Shown here: positions 11,001-21,215 of the stretch, piece after piece
How positions within the stretch are numbered: the first letter of the stretch is position 1
How the letters are laid out: each line of letters opens with the position of its first letter
Assembly (NCBI GenBank): GCA_020466095.1
Contig: CM035806.1
Coordinates: forward strand, 13,765,724-13,829,723
Direction: 5' to 3'
DNA: 64,000 nucleotides
Origin: Chlorops oryzae
Taxonomy: Eukaryota > Arthropoda > Insecta > Diptera > Chloropidae
Notes under the pieces: generated by a model
Databases searched by the model: none
What the model was told of the DNA's origin: nothing
Seen by the model: only the letters and a program-made list of their open reading frames with translations
Position numbers and translations under genes: made by a program

Positions 11001-12865
11001 CCAAACCTAAGTATGGATAATTTTCTCTGGTCAATTTCTTTTCGGATAATGTTCAGAAGGCCATCACATGCAGACCAACGAGCCACCAAAGTTCGAATTG
11101 ACTCTGTTAGTCATTTAATAAAGGATCTGACCACAGACGAACGAACAACAGACAAACTGAGTCGACTGAGTTTCCGATTGTAATCAAGAGCTTAGTTCAA
11201 GCTGTTACACGATCCCCACACATCTAATAAAGCATAATGATTATGATGGTAACAAAAAAAAAAAATAAATAATAAATAAATAAAAAAAAAAAACATTTAA
11301 TATGAGTAAATGTAAGCTTCCTCCTGATGAAGACGCTTTCATGTCATTTCCTGGCATGACCCCAAATTCTCATTAACCCAACAAAAGACCAAACGACAAA
11401 GAGGAAAGAGTTCACAGCACAATCAGGACAGCATGCAACTGATAGCTCCCATATCCAAACAGACAGATACAGATACTTTCATACATACATATGTATGTTC
11501 GTATGTAAGATATGACGAACGCGTGAGGTTCATAAAAAGTTAAAATAAGAAGAAGAAGAAAATCACTCCAAAAACTTCGTAGGCGTCTGCAGTGAAAAGA
11601 AAGTGTTCCCGTTTCTTTGCCTCGGGCCGAGGCTTAAAATTTGGGCCGAAAATATTGAAAAACAAAAGGGGAAAAAATAATAAAAACAAATCAGTCGCCT
11701 GAGTCTGTTCCATATTTCTCACATGCGTTCGTGTGCATACATACATATGTACATATATTGTATGTTATATGTACTTTGTGTGTCCATATATATGAATATG
11801 GAAATCTGTCAAATTATCTCTACCAATCTTTCAATCTCTCAATAATCTTAATAAGTTTTGTTTTCGTGGCCCACGCGAAGCGTCAATAAATTTGCATACA
11901 ATAAGAGCAGACCTCACGATATATGTACATACATATATTCATACTTATTGCTGCCCACAAAGACTTCCTTCCGTCCTTCGGGCAATCCGTCGCTCGTTCA
12001 TTCGTTCGACACTTTTCACTTTCTTTCTTGCTTACCTTACCTTTTTACCATAACATTTTGATTACGGAATTCATTAAAACGAACTGATAAAATATTGATT
12101 AATTCTTTCCTCTCTCCTCTTTTATTAATTTCTTTTCGTTTCGTTTCGTTTTTTTGGTTTTTTTTCTTCGTGGATGCACGAGACCCTATGAGTAATACAA
12201 CCAATGGTATTGGGTTTTATGAATGAATAAAATAAATAAATATAAAAAGAAAGAGGTGCCTCCAATTGGGGAGAAAAGTGTGTGTTCTTCGGATGATGAT
12301 GATGATGATGATGATGGAATTAAGTCAACTTATTTTAATGGCATTAATAAATTGTTGATTTGATTGTTGCTTTGATATCGTGTCAGCGCGCTCATTTCGG
12401 TTGTTTATGGTCATATTATGGTCAGCCCACGTATTCATCATTCGGGTTCGGTTCGGTTCGGTTCGGTCATAATCGTTTTCGGGCCTTGTTGCGCCACATT
12501 ACGAGTATTTTCTTTGTTTGCTTCTTTTTGTTTTGGCTCGATTTAGTTTCAGTCGCATTTATTTATGCGACTTATGCCCGATAGGATAAAGGATAACAAA
12601 CAAACAAAAAATCGCTTGCTTCCGGAATTGATACGAGAATCGCTCCAACTGGGCACTTTTAATAAGTAAGTAGGTACTTTAAAAGCAATTTTTCCTTTTT
12701 CACTCACGCAAATAATTCGAAAAGTGCTTAACCCAGTTTTACTTTTTTAAATGATTAACCATTAGGAGAGTGAAAAAAAAAACAACAGCTTGAATAGAGG
12801 GCCAAGATACCCGGGTAGTTTAAAAAAACGAAATGTGATCTTTTGATTAATATGCAGATAATATG
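11001..12865. other. Non-genic DNA with simple repeats
   Basis: AATAAATAAATA runs (11262-11292), GAT repeat (12293-12315), GTTCG and TTTCG repeats. No supported gene; short ORFs lack homology or codon bias that I can recognise. Confidence 0.6.
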
Positions 12866-12947
12866 TCTGTTCCCGTATTGCACGAAACTGCCCAAATTTT
12901 TGAAAACTGTATGAAAATTGGGCAGCTTCGAGCAGTACGGGAACAGA
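12866..12947. repeat. Short foldback MITE, copy a
   Basis: CTGTTCCCGTATTGCACGAA with ACTGCCCAA pairs with TTGGGCAG..GAGCAGTACGGGAACAG across a short GAAAACTGTATG loop. A second copy is at 35702-35790. The transcript of either strand would form a long imperfect hairpin. Confidence 0.75.
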
Positions 12948-12974
12948 CCTAATATAACACAATATGTATATATT

Positions 12975-13170
12975 CTTATAGACCCATTTTGATCCCAGGG
13001 TCCGAGGTTCGATTCCCGGCACAGGTGAATCGGAGTGTAATGTTCCAAGCCCAGCACTGGTTTTTCAAAAAATCGCATGTTAGGGGCAAACTACATAATA
13101 AGACATGCACAAGAAAACCTCCTTGCTATCACAATGGGCCGATTAACGGCCTAAGTGGCAGCTACTTCAA
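12975..13170 (+). repeat. tRNA-derived SINE, family 2, copy a (5'-degenerate)
   Basis: B box GAGGTTCGATTCCCGGC (13006-13022), then GAATCGGAGTGTAATGTTCC, AAGCCCAGCACTGGTTTTTC and AAAATCGCATGTTAGGGGC. The tail GCTATCACAATGGGCC resembles the family 1 tail. The 5' tRNA part is degraded. Confidence 0.78.
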
Positions 13171-13885
13171 CCTACCTACCTACCTATCAACCTATAGACC
13201 CCTTCTTACTAGAGTAAAAAAAACTGAACCTATGTATTTGAAAACGGAAAAGGTACCCGGTACCTTGTCACTCAGTTCTCGCTTCGTAAGTTGGCATCGA
13301 ACGAACTAATTAACTACGGCACCAGAGGCCGTCAGTCACTCACAAAATGGTTAAGAGAAATAACCAACAAGAAGCTCTTTAGTCCAAAGAATCCAGTGGA
13401 TATTTACGGTTTCAAAGCAATAATTCCATTGCATCACAATCACATAATCCAGAAGGTTTGCTCCTCGTTCTTCAAAAAAAAAAAAAAAAAAAAAAAAAAC
13501 ATCCAAGAAATATTTCGAAACCGCAAACACAGCTTTTTATTTACATTATTTTTTATTCCACATTCGTCGATAATAACTTGTCACCGGAAAGCACGAAGAG
13601 CAAATAAACAAAGGCCACAATGCAAAGAAGACAAAGGCGTCATCTATCATTGTGTCTTTAAAATCGGGAAAAATCAACAAAATCTCATGAGCTGCATGAG
13701 AATCTTGAAATGATTTCTTGATTCAGTCGAGTTTGTCACGATGCTGCTAGCTTGTCCGGCGTAAGATCGATCTATAAACATACATAGCTGGAGCAGCTTT
13801 AGGCAGGCCGGTTGAGAGGAATTGTGGGCCCCGGGGGATGGGGCTGGTTTCTTCTTAGAGGCCCCCCGAGATTCACTCCAAAAGT

Positions 13886-14143
13886 TTCTCTATCTCTATC
13901 GCTATCTCTAATCTCCTCTCTCTATCTCTCATTCTCTTGCTCTATCTCTCTCTCTCTCCTATGATCTCTCTAATCTACTCTTCTTACCCTCTACTCATCT
14001 TCTGTCTCCATCTCTCTCTCTACTCTTATACCGTCTCTCTCTCATCTCTTACTCTCTTCTATCTCTCTCTTCTCTCTCTCTCTCTACTCACTCTCTCTCT
14101 ATCTTCTTCTCTCTCTTCTCTATCTTCCTCTCTCTCTCCTCTC

Positions 14144-14177
<34 letters not shown>

Positions 14178-14396
14178 ATCTCTCTCATCTCTCCTTCTCT
14201 CTCTATATCTCTCTATCTCTCTCTCTCTATCTCTCCTCTCTCTATCTCTTCTCTCTACTCTCTCATTCCTCTCTCTTCTCTATTCTCTCTCTATCTCTCT
14301 CTCTCTCTCTACTCTCTCTCTTCTCTCTCTTCTCTCTCTCTCTCCTCTTCTCTCTCTCTCTATCTCTCTCTCTATTCTCTCTTCTCTATCTCTCTC

Positions 14397-14443
<47 letters not shown>

Positions 14444-14532
14444 TCTCTCTCTCTCTATCTCTCTTCTCTCTCTCTATCTCTCTATCTTCTCTCTCTCTCT
14501 CTTCTCTCTCTCTATCTCTTCTCTCTCTCTTA

Positions 14533-14572
<40 letters not shown>

Positions 14573-14596
14573 TCTTCTCTTTATCTCTCCTCTCTA

Positions 14597-14659
<63 letters not shown>
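13886..14659. repeat. CT microsatellite, about 0.77 kb
   Basis: Long CT tract interrupted by TA, TCT and CCT variants, becoming purer toward 14600-14659. The predicted Ser/Leu-rich reading frame is an artefact. A tract of similar length and opposite strand (GA) lies at 27571-28335. Confidence 0.97.
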
Positions 14660-14661
<2 letters not shown>

Positions 14662-16262
14662 TTATAGTTATATTTAACGATATTTAACGATTTATAGCGA
14701 TTTTGTGAATAGTAAACTTATTTGGGTGGAAAGTTGTTACTTTTTAACGTTGAAGGGTTAAGGTTGAATTGCTTTAAGTGTTACGTAATATTTTCTTAAA
14801 TACCCCCTTTGAATATTCTCATAAAAAGTCATTTACCTTTAAAGCTTCGATTGCTTTCCCCACACGTCGCGACGTTAGAAACTTCTCCTCTCGATGTCCT
14901 AAAACAGAACGAGGAAGAAGAAGGAAAAGAAAAAATTGCAAACGGAAGTCGGGTGGACACTTTTCTGTTAGTTTTCAAGGTTTTGTTTTTGTTTTTCTTT
15001 CGTTCACACCCTGCCTCTGTCGGTGTCTTCTTGAAAGGAAGCCGGCAATGTGCAGAGATCAGGTGCAGATTGTATTACAAATAAATTCAAAGACAATTGC
15101 GAAAAAACAAAAGAAAAAACAAACATAACAAAAAAAGAAAAAAAAGACCAACTAAATCAATAGAACGTGAGGAACACGCTTCCGCTGCGCTGCCATTAAC
15201 GATTCAACTTGCATGCCGAATACGTTCGTGGAGTTGTGCGACGAAGGGGGGGGTTGTTTTTCCAAAGGTACCTACCTACCTACTGCAAACGCCTGGACTA
15301 AGATTTTTTAATACTCCATATTAGGGCATTTTCAATACTTCTTAATCCAAAGGCACATACATAGTCAATGGTTCATTCGGGTGTGTCACGTGTGTCACTT
15401 ATTTTTTTTATTTTCCAATTTTTTATTATTTTTTAAATTAAATTTTTAATTTTTTTCAATTTTTATTTTTTAAATATATTTTTCACATTTTTTTTTTTCC
15501 TTTTTTGATGGACTTCTTGCGCTCGCGTTTTCAAGTGGTAATTTAAATTGGAAAAATAAACTTTTAATTAGGAAATAGATGGAAAACTTTGATACAAAAA
15601 AAAAAAAAAATAAATAAAATTGTAGAAAAAAATGCATGATAATAAGTTTGAAAACTACTCCAATGCGGCATTAGGTGCGTAAATTATTCAGAGAATATTT
15701 ATGGGCCCATGTAGAGCAGCTCACATACCATAATATTTATGGGCTTTTGTCCCAGCCAGGGATGTAGTTGAACGATAAGAGCGAAAGGGATGTGTGATGG
15801 GGGAACGGGGACGGTGGGTGGAAGGGATGCCAGTCTTAAAAAGAATTTGGAAATAATTATGGTAAATCGATTTCGGATTTATCCTTATTCCATGGGACAA
15901 AGGAAAAAAACTGCATCGACGACACTGGCCAGTCTGGTCGGTGGGTCGGTGGGTCGGTCGGCCACACATTGTACTCGGTTGTCCATTGTAGAATGTACTG
16001 TACGGCTACTCATAATCGAATCGCGTATGAAGTATGAACAAGTTAAACAACACATTCGAGTTGCATGCTCGAGAGTCGTAAACATACATTTGGGTAGGTT
16101 ACGGTCAATTAATGTGGGGTGCTATGAAATTTATTGCCTGTTTTTAAATTCATTAGTTTTTCTTTTTTTTTTTTTGGTTTTTTTTTTGTAGCTGTTTTTT
16201 TTTCTCTTCCTTTCTTGCTTCGTGTGCAACAAGAACTCTTAAAGGTGCCCAATGCGAATATA
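14660..16262. other. Non-genic AT-rich DNA
   Basis: Between the CT tract and the mariner. It contains poly-A/T stretches (15400-15500, 15595-15615) and GGTGGGTCGGTGGGTCGGTC (15940-15959). Short Lys/Arg-rich frames near 14900-15160 look like chance. Confidence 0.55.
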
Positions 16263-17550
16263 TTAGGTGTAGTAAAAAGAAATCCATTATTTTTGCATTA
16301 AATTGAGGGCTTTATTTAAGATAGTTAGAATGACCCGATTTAGGTCAAATATGCGCCGTTTTGTTCGATAACTTGTTGCCATTTTAAAGGTAATTTCATT
16401 ATGCCTCTCTCATAGAAGCCCTCGTTCCTATTAGCAAAAAATTGAGACAGTCGAATTTCAGAAGCCTCTCTTGAAGCGAATGTTTCACCATCAAAATTGT
16501 TCGCCATGGACAGGAACAGATGGTAATCACTTGGTGCCAGGTCCGGACTATAAGGTGGATGCAGAAGAACCTCCCAACCAAACTCCCGGAGCTTCTGGCG
16601 AGTCACTATCGATGTGTGTGGCCTGGCGTTGTCCTGATGGAACACAATTCCTCTCCTATTGGCCAAAGCTGGCCGCTTATGGGCGATTGCTTCCTTCAGA
16701 CGGTCCAATTGTTGACAGTAGAGTTCCGATTTAAGAGTTTTGCCGAATGGGAGCAGCTCATAGTAGATAATTCCCTGCCAATCCCACCAAACACACAGCA
16801 AAACCTTCCTGGCCGTCAATCCTGGCTTGGCCACCGTTTCCGCCGGTTCACCGTGTTTCGACCTCGACCGTTTTCGCTTGACGTTGTCGTAAGTGACCCA
16901 CTTTTCATCACCAGTCACCAACCGCTTCAGAAATGGGTCGATTTTGTTGCGGTTCAGCAGCGATTCGCAGATGGAAATTCGGTCTATGAGGTTTTTTTGC
17001 GTTAGCTCGTGTGGCACCCATACATCGAGCTTCTTTGAGTATCCAGCCTTATTCAAATGGTTCCAAACGGTTTTTTGTGCAATCTTTAGCTCTTTTGCAA
17101 TCGAAACAGTGCTAACATGACGGTCGGACTCGATAATTTCCATGATTTTATCGACATTTTCGACAATTGGCCTTCCAGTGCGTGGTGCATCCTTGACATC
17201 GAAGTTACCGGAACGGAATCGACGAAACCAAAATTGCGCATGATTGGCTGTTACAGTATCAGGTCCATAAACGCTATTCACATTTTCAGCCGTCTGGCTT
17301 GCGTTTTCTCCCTTATCGAAGAAAAACTGTAAAATGTAGCGAATTTTCTCTTTGCTGATGTCCATCTTTGACAAGCTCTCAAACAAAACTGAATCAATCA
17401 ATCAAAAAAGTGTCAAAAAAGCTTTTTTAGTAGGAACTGTCATCTTTCTAATGCCCCCTAGCGGAACACGATCGGACTTATACAACGCGAGATGCAGATA
17501 AATAACGCCATCTATTGGAAAAATAATGGATTTCTTTTTACTACACCTAA
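16263..17550 (-). mobile_element. Full-length mariner element (mellifera-like), 1288 bp
   Basis: The terminal inverted repeats start TTAGGTGTAGTAAAAAGAAA and continue through TCCATTATTTTT, about 32 bp with no mismatch between the ends (16263-16294 and 17519-17550). TA lies immediately outside each end (16261-16262, 17551-17552), which is the mariner target duplication. Its length is typical of intact mariners. One uninterrupted transposase gene fills the minus strand. Identical ends and an open reading frame suggest a recent, possibly still active insertion. Confidence 0.95.
16340..17365 (-). CDS. Mariner transposase, DD34D
   Basis: Transposase of the Tc1/mariner superfamily, which cuts and pastes its own element at TA sites. 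I chose the start MDISKEKIRYILQ (341 aa) because mellifera-type transposases begin at that point. An in-frame Met 12 residues upstream (17401) would give 353 aa. Numbering from that upstream Met, catalytic Asp are D165 (TGDEKW), D257 (HQDNARPH) and D292 (SPDLAPSDYHLF), with 34 residues between the last two. WVPHEL is at 128-133 and TGRP at 75-78. There are no internal stops. Subfamily is judged from remembered similarity to Apis mellifera mariners. Confidence 0.93.
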   Translation of the reverse strand: MDISKEKIRYILQFFFDKGENASQTAENVNSVYGPDTVTANHAQFWFRRFRSGNFDVKDAPRTGRPIVENVDKIMEIIESDRHVSTVSIAKELKIAQKTVWNHLNKAGYSKKLDVWVPHELTQKNLIDRISICESLLNRNKIDPFLKRLVTGDEKWVTYDNVKRKRSRSKHGEPAETVAKPGLTARKVLLCVWWDWQGIIYYELLPFGKTLKSELYCQQLDRLKEAIAHKRPALANRRGIVFHQDNARPHTSIVTRQKLREFGWEVLLHPPYSPDLAPSDYHLFLSMANNFDGETFASREASEIRLSQFFANRNEGFYERGIMKLPLKWQQVIEQNGAYLT

Positions 17551-17590
17551 TATGTTTGTGGGACTATTTATATATAAATTTGCTTGCCTT

Positions 17591-18070
17591 CCCAGCAGGC
17601 AAATATCTCCTGCAGGACACAGTCATCAATGATATTTCATTGTGACGAACAATTAGCATTATCATGCATGATTTCGTGGGCGCCCTTGTTATCGCAGAAT
17701 GTTGGTGTAGCCGACAATAGTATTAGGGCTGCGCAGCACAGTCGGCTTAGCCGGACAATGTGCTTAAAAGGATATACATATGTACTTATGAATGTTTGCC
17801 GAATCGAAGGAATCGAATTCTCGGCCTTCTGACTGCGTGCCTGTGGCAAATTGTAATTGAAAGAAGAAAAACAAAAATTATTCCAAAAATTGAGACTTCC
17901 GAAGAATGCATTGTGCGCTTAGCTTGAGTCAGCGTGTGCATCCACTAGGGACGTCGAGGACGCATCACTGTGTCAATTCGCTTATGAATGTCAAACAAAA
18001 TGTCATCCTGGTATTGATTCAAAGCCACCATGACGTCATCGATGCGACTACGGTGACTTTTCCTGCTGGG
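17591..18070. mobile_element. MITE, 480 bp, CCCAGCAGG termini, flanked by TT
   Basis: Ends CCCAGCAGG...CCTGCTGGG, with TT immediately outside both ends. Left-end sequence (ATATCTCCTGCAGGACACAG, then TCAATGATA) is homologous to the left end of 41098-41645. It lies 40 bp from the right end of the full-length mariner. No ORF of note. Confidence 0.75.
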
Positions 18071-18174
18071 TTCATACATTTATGGAGCCAGGGACACAGG
18101 TGTGTATGTGTGTGTTTGTGTGGGTATTTTTTGGTTTGTTTTCGATGAATTCTTTTTTTTAGATTTTGGCTTAA

Positions 18175-18633
18175 CCCTTTCACTACCAAACTATTCTCGT
18201 ACATATCGCACAACCTCTTCTAAGGAGACACAACTCAAAATTTCTCATTTTTCAGAAAACGCTAAAAAAAAACAACAAAATGCGTCGCAGTGTGTCAATC
18301 AAAGCAAGAAGAATGACATTAACGGGATTTTTTCACTTTTTATATATAATATAATATAATATAATATAATATATTAATATATAAGAAGAAAAACTGAATG
18401 GAATTTTTCGTGCAGGTAGAGAGGTGAACTATGATCATGTTCCGTATGTTAACTCAACATTTTTGAGTTGTGCCACCTTAGAAGAGGGCGTGCGATATGT
18501 ACCTTGTTATGCATGAAAATGATTTTTCTTATCAAATTTCCTATTCGCTTTTTTTCATGAAAGATATCCTTTCTCATTGATAATAAATCCTATCAAAAGC
18601 CATGTGAAAATGGTACCCAGGGTAGTTAAAGGG
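18175..18633. mobile_element. piggyBac-like MITE, TTAA flanks, 459 bp
   Basis: TTAA (18171-18174) then CCCTTTCACTACC; right end GGTAGTTAAAGGG then TTAA (18634-18637). Inside is a strong second inverted repeat: GTACATATCGCAC...CCTCTTCTAAGG...ACAACTCAAAA (18198-18242) against its complement at 18455-18502. An ATATA-rich centre lies between the inner arms. No transposase. Confidence 0.75.
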
Positions 18634-18639
18634 TTAAAA

Positions 18640-20119
18640 TGTTTCACAAATGAATGAAAATTCCTTCGAAGCACTGCAGTGCCTGCATAAATACAAATAT
18701 GTACTCGAAATATTTTGGACAAGTTAGACAACAAGTGAGGCGATTTAAAAAGGCAAACAATTGTTATTTTCTTCATCATTTATTTATATATTCCACAAAT
18801 AAAATTCAGTAAAATCAAATAGCATTGAGAACTTATGTATGTATGTATCTCACAGTGCATAATATTATACGATTTAGCCAGTCCATTTTACACAATAGAC
18901 ATCTCTTGTCATAGGCTCAGCTGTTGGCCATATGCATTCAAGTGGCAAAATGGGAGTTCCACAAAACAATTGTTGGTGTTGTTAATGTGGTTGGTCTTCT
19001 GTTAGGTGTGTGTGTGTGTGTGTTTGTACACTCTGTACAGTTGCATGTTATGTTTACTCTGGCAATAAATGTCAACCGAAAATAATTGCTTGCATAAATT
19101 GAAAAGATATACCAAAGTTTACAAACACAGCGTAACTCCACATTCTCGGACTCCAGATTCCAGTACTCACAGCTCACACAGCTAACAGCTCCGAACGAGT
19201 GGGAAGCCATTGTGCCTATGACTGGAACTGTGATTTTGATTGTGCTTGTGACATGAATCGAACTAAATTAGAGAAGAAACAAAACATGTGCGTTAGTCGA
19301 CCGTATTCTGGTTGCATGCTTCATCGATTGTGATTTCGAAATGCTCCCCGAGCATTGCCAAATAATTTTCGTTTCGAACAGAACCGAAGCGGAGCAAAGC
19401 AAAGCAAACCATTCCAGTTCGATTCCAATTCGATTTCAAATCGATTCGATTTAATTCGATTTAAAAAAAAAAACAAAAAACGATAAAAAAGAAATAAACA
19501 CAAATAGCAACAAAGGTCTTTTCGAATTAACGCATTTCTGTGTACCTACTTATGCATATCCGTTGGCTATTTCGATTCGGTTTTAAATTGCAATGAACAC
19601 ACAACAGCAATATTTGCTGTCTTGCATTTGCCGTGCACTCCCGATTCCGTTGACCAAGCGGCCTCTGAGATGTAATCATTCAGGTGTTTGTCTAAAACTG
19701 TTCAAAAATTTTAAAATCTATTTTTGAGCTAATATTTTCTGAGAGAAATTATGTAGAGAATTTATTGGAGTATTGAAAATTGCCTATTTTTTTTCTCTCT
19801 TGCGAATACAGTCAAACCTCTATAAATTGAATGAAATAAAAAATTGTTCAAAGACAGGCGCGGATTAAGAAAATTTACCTAGGCAGCTGCCTATGTTGCC
19901 TATTGGGTAAATTCGACACTGTTAAAAGATTAAAATATAAGATCTTAGGCAAGGATTGTTCGATTAATATTGTGATTATGGCTATCTAAAACGTTCTAAA
20001 CTGCAGCCAAGCTTGCTAGCCTTAAGTCAAGAAATATCCGAAAGACCTTTGGAGTTCTTTTTCTGAAAACGGTGCCATGGGCTTTCGTTGAAGTTATAAA
20101 AAATTCAAAGCATGAACGA
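18640..20119. other. Non-genic DNA, possible pogo-like terminus at 19809
   Basis: A TG repeat at 19005-19023 and a GATTCGATTT-like repeat at 19420-19465. TACAGTCAAACCTCTATAAA at 19808 resembles a pogo-group end, but no partner end was found. No gene. Confidence 0.5.
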
Positions 20120-21215
20120 TCGGTCTATGGGAGCTTTTAAAATAGGCATATACCGGATAAGTTATTTGACGAATAATTGAATACCAGTATATCCGGATAC
20201 CATGTTTCCGGCTGGATAACAGAAAATGTTATTGAACATATGTATTTTTAGTTTCTTTTTATGATTATAAGAATTCGAATTATTTTGTTTGTAAGATGGT
20301 CATTGGTTCGACGAGTAGAGGAAGTTACAAAACCTTTTAAAACTTAATAAAAAAATATATTAAAATTTTCATATTTTCATATTTTTGACAAATATAAGAG
20401 AAAAATTGATCAATATTTATAAAACTTTACCGACCCCGGAATACGCCATCCGGCCATTTGAATACGCAAGAATAAGAAGAAGAAGATCAATATTTGTAAA
20501 ACTATCCGACAGAATAGTAGCGATATCCGGAAAACTAATCGGATAAGTAAAATATCACCGGATACGGCGTTTAACGGATAATTACCATCCGACCGGATAT
20601 TAGCAATATTTACAGGTTCGCCGGATAAGTATAACCATACCGGATAAATAAAATATGACCGTATTTACTGGCCGGGACATTTTAATACGCAAGAAGAAGA
20701 AGATAAATATTTGTAAAACTATCCGGCAGAATAGTAGCGATATCCGGAAAACTAATCGGATAAGTAAAATATCACCGGATAAGACGTTTAACGGATAATT
20801 ACCATCCGACCGGATAGTAGAAATATTTGGAAAGTTCGCCGGATAAGTATAACATTACCGGATAAATAAAATAAGTATGACCGGATTTAACCGATTACGG
20901 ATAAGTAAAATATGACTTGATATGCCGGGTATCAGATATTTTCAATCTGGCCGGATTTAAGCGATGTCCCGAAAATTCATCGGATAAGTAAAATATGCCC
21001 GGAAATAAGTAAAATATGCCCAAATAAGTAAATTATGACCGGATAACCCGGTTACCCGATATTTAAAATCCGGCATGATAGTAGCAGTGATATCTCAAAA
21101 TATCGGTTACCAGATAATTACTATGTAGCCGGATAGTAGCGATATCCGCAAGGTCTCGGGATAAGTAAAATATGACCGGATATGACGGTTACCATAAGTA
21201 AAATTACCAAATATC
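20120..21215. repeat. CCGGATA-rich degenerate repeat field
   Basis: Dozens of variants of CCGGATAAGTAAAATATGACCG-like units. Within it, about 20464-20672 and 20683-20880 are a tandem pair with a period near 220 bp (shared ACTATCCGRCAGAATAGTAG, CGATATCCGGAAAACTAATC). No coding frame. Confidence 0.75.

Noticed and set aside
13291..13713. 140-aa ORF starting MASNELINYGTRG
   Set aside because: It runs through a poly-A stretch giving poly-Lys and shows no recognisable domain; likely chance.
16471..17332. Several + strand ORFs across the mariner
   Set aside because: Shadows of the transposase gene on the minus strand.
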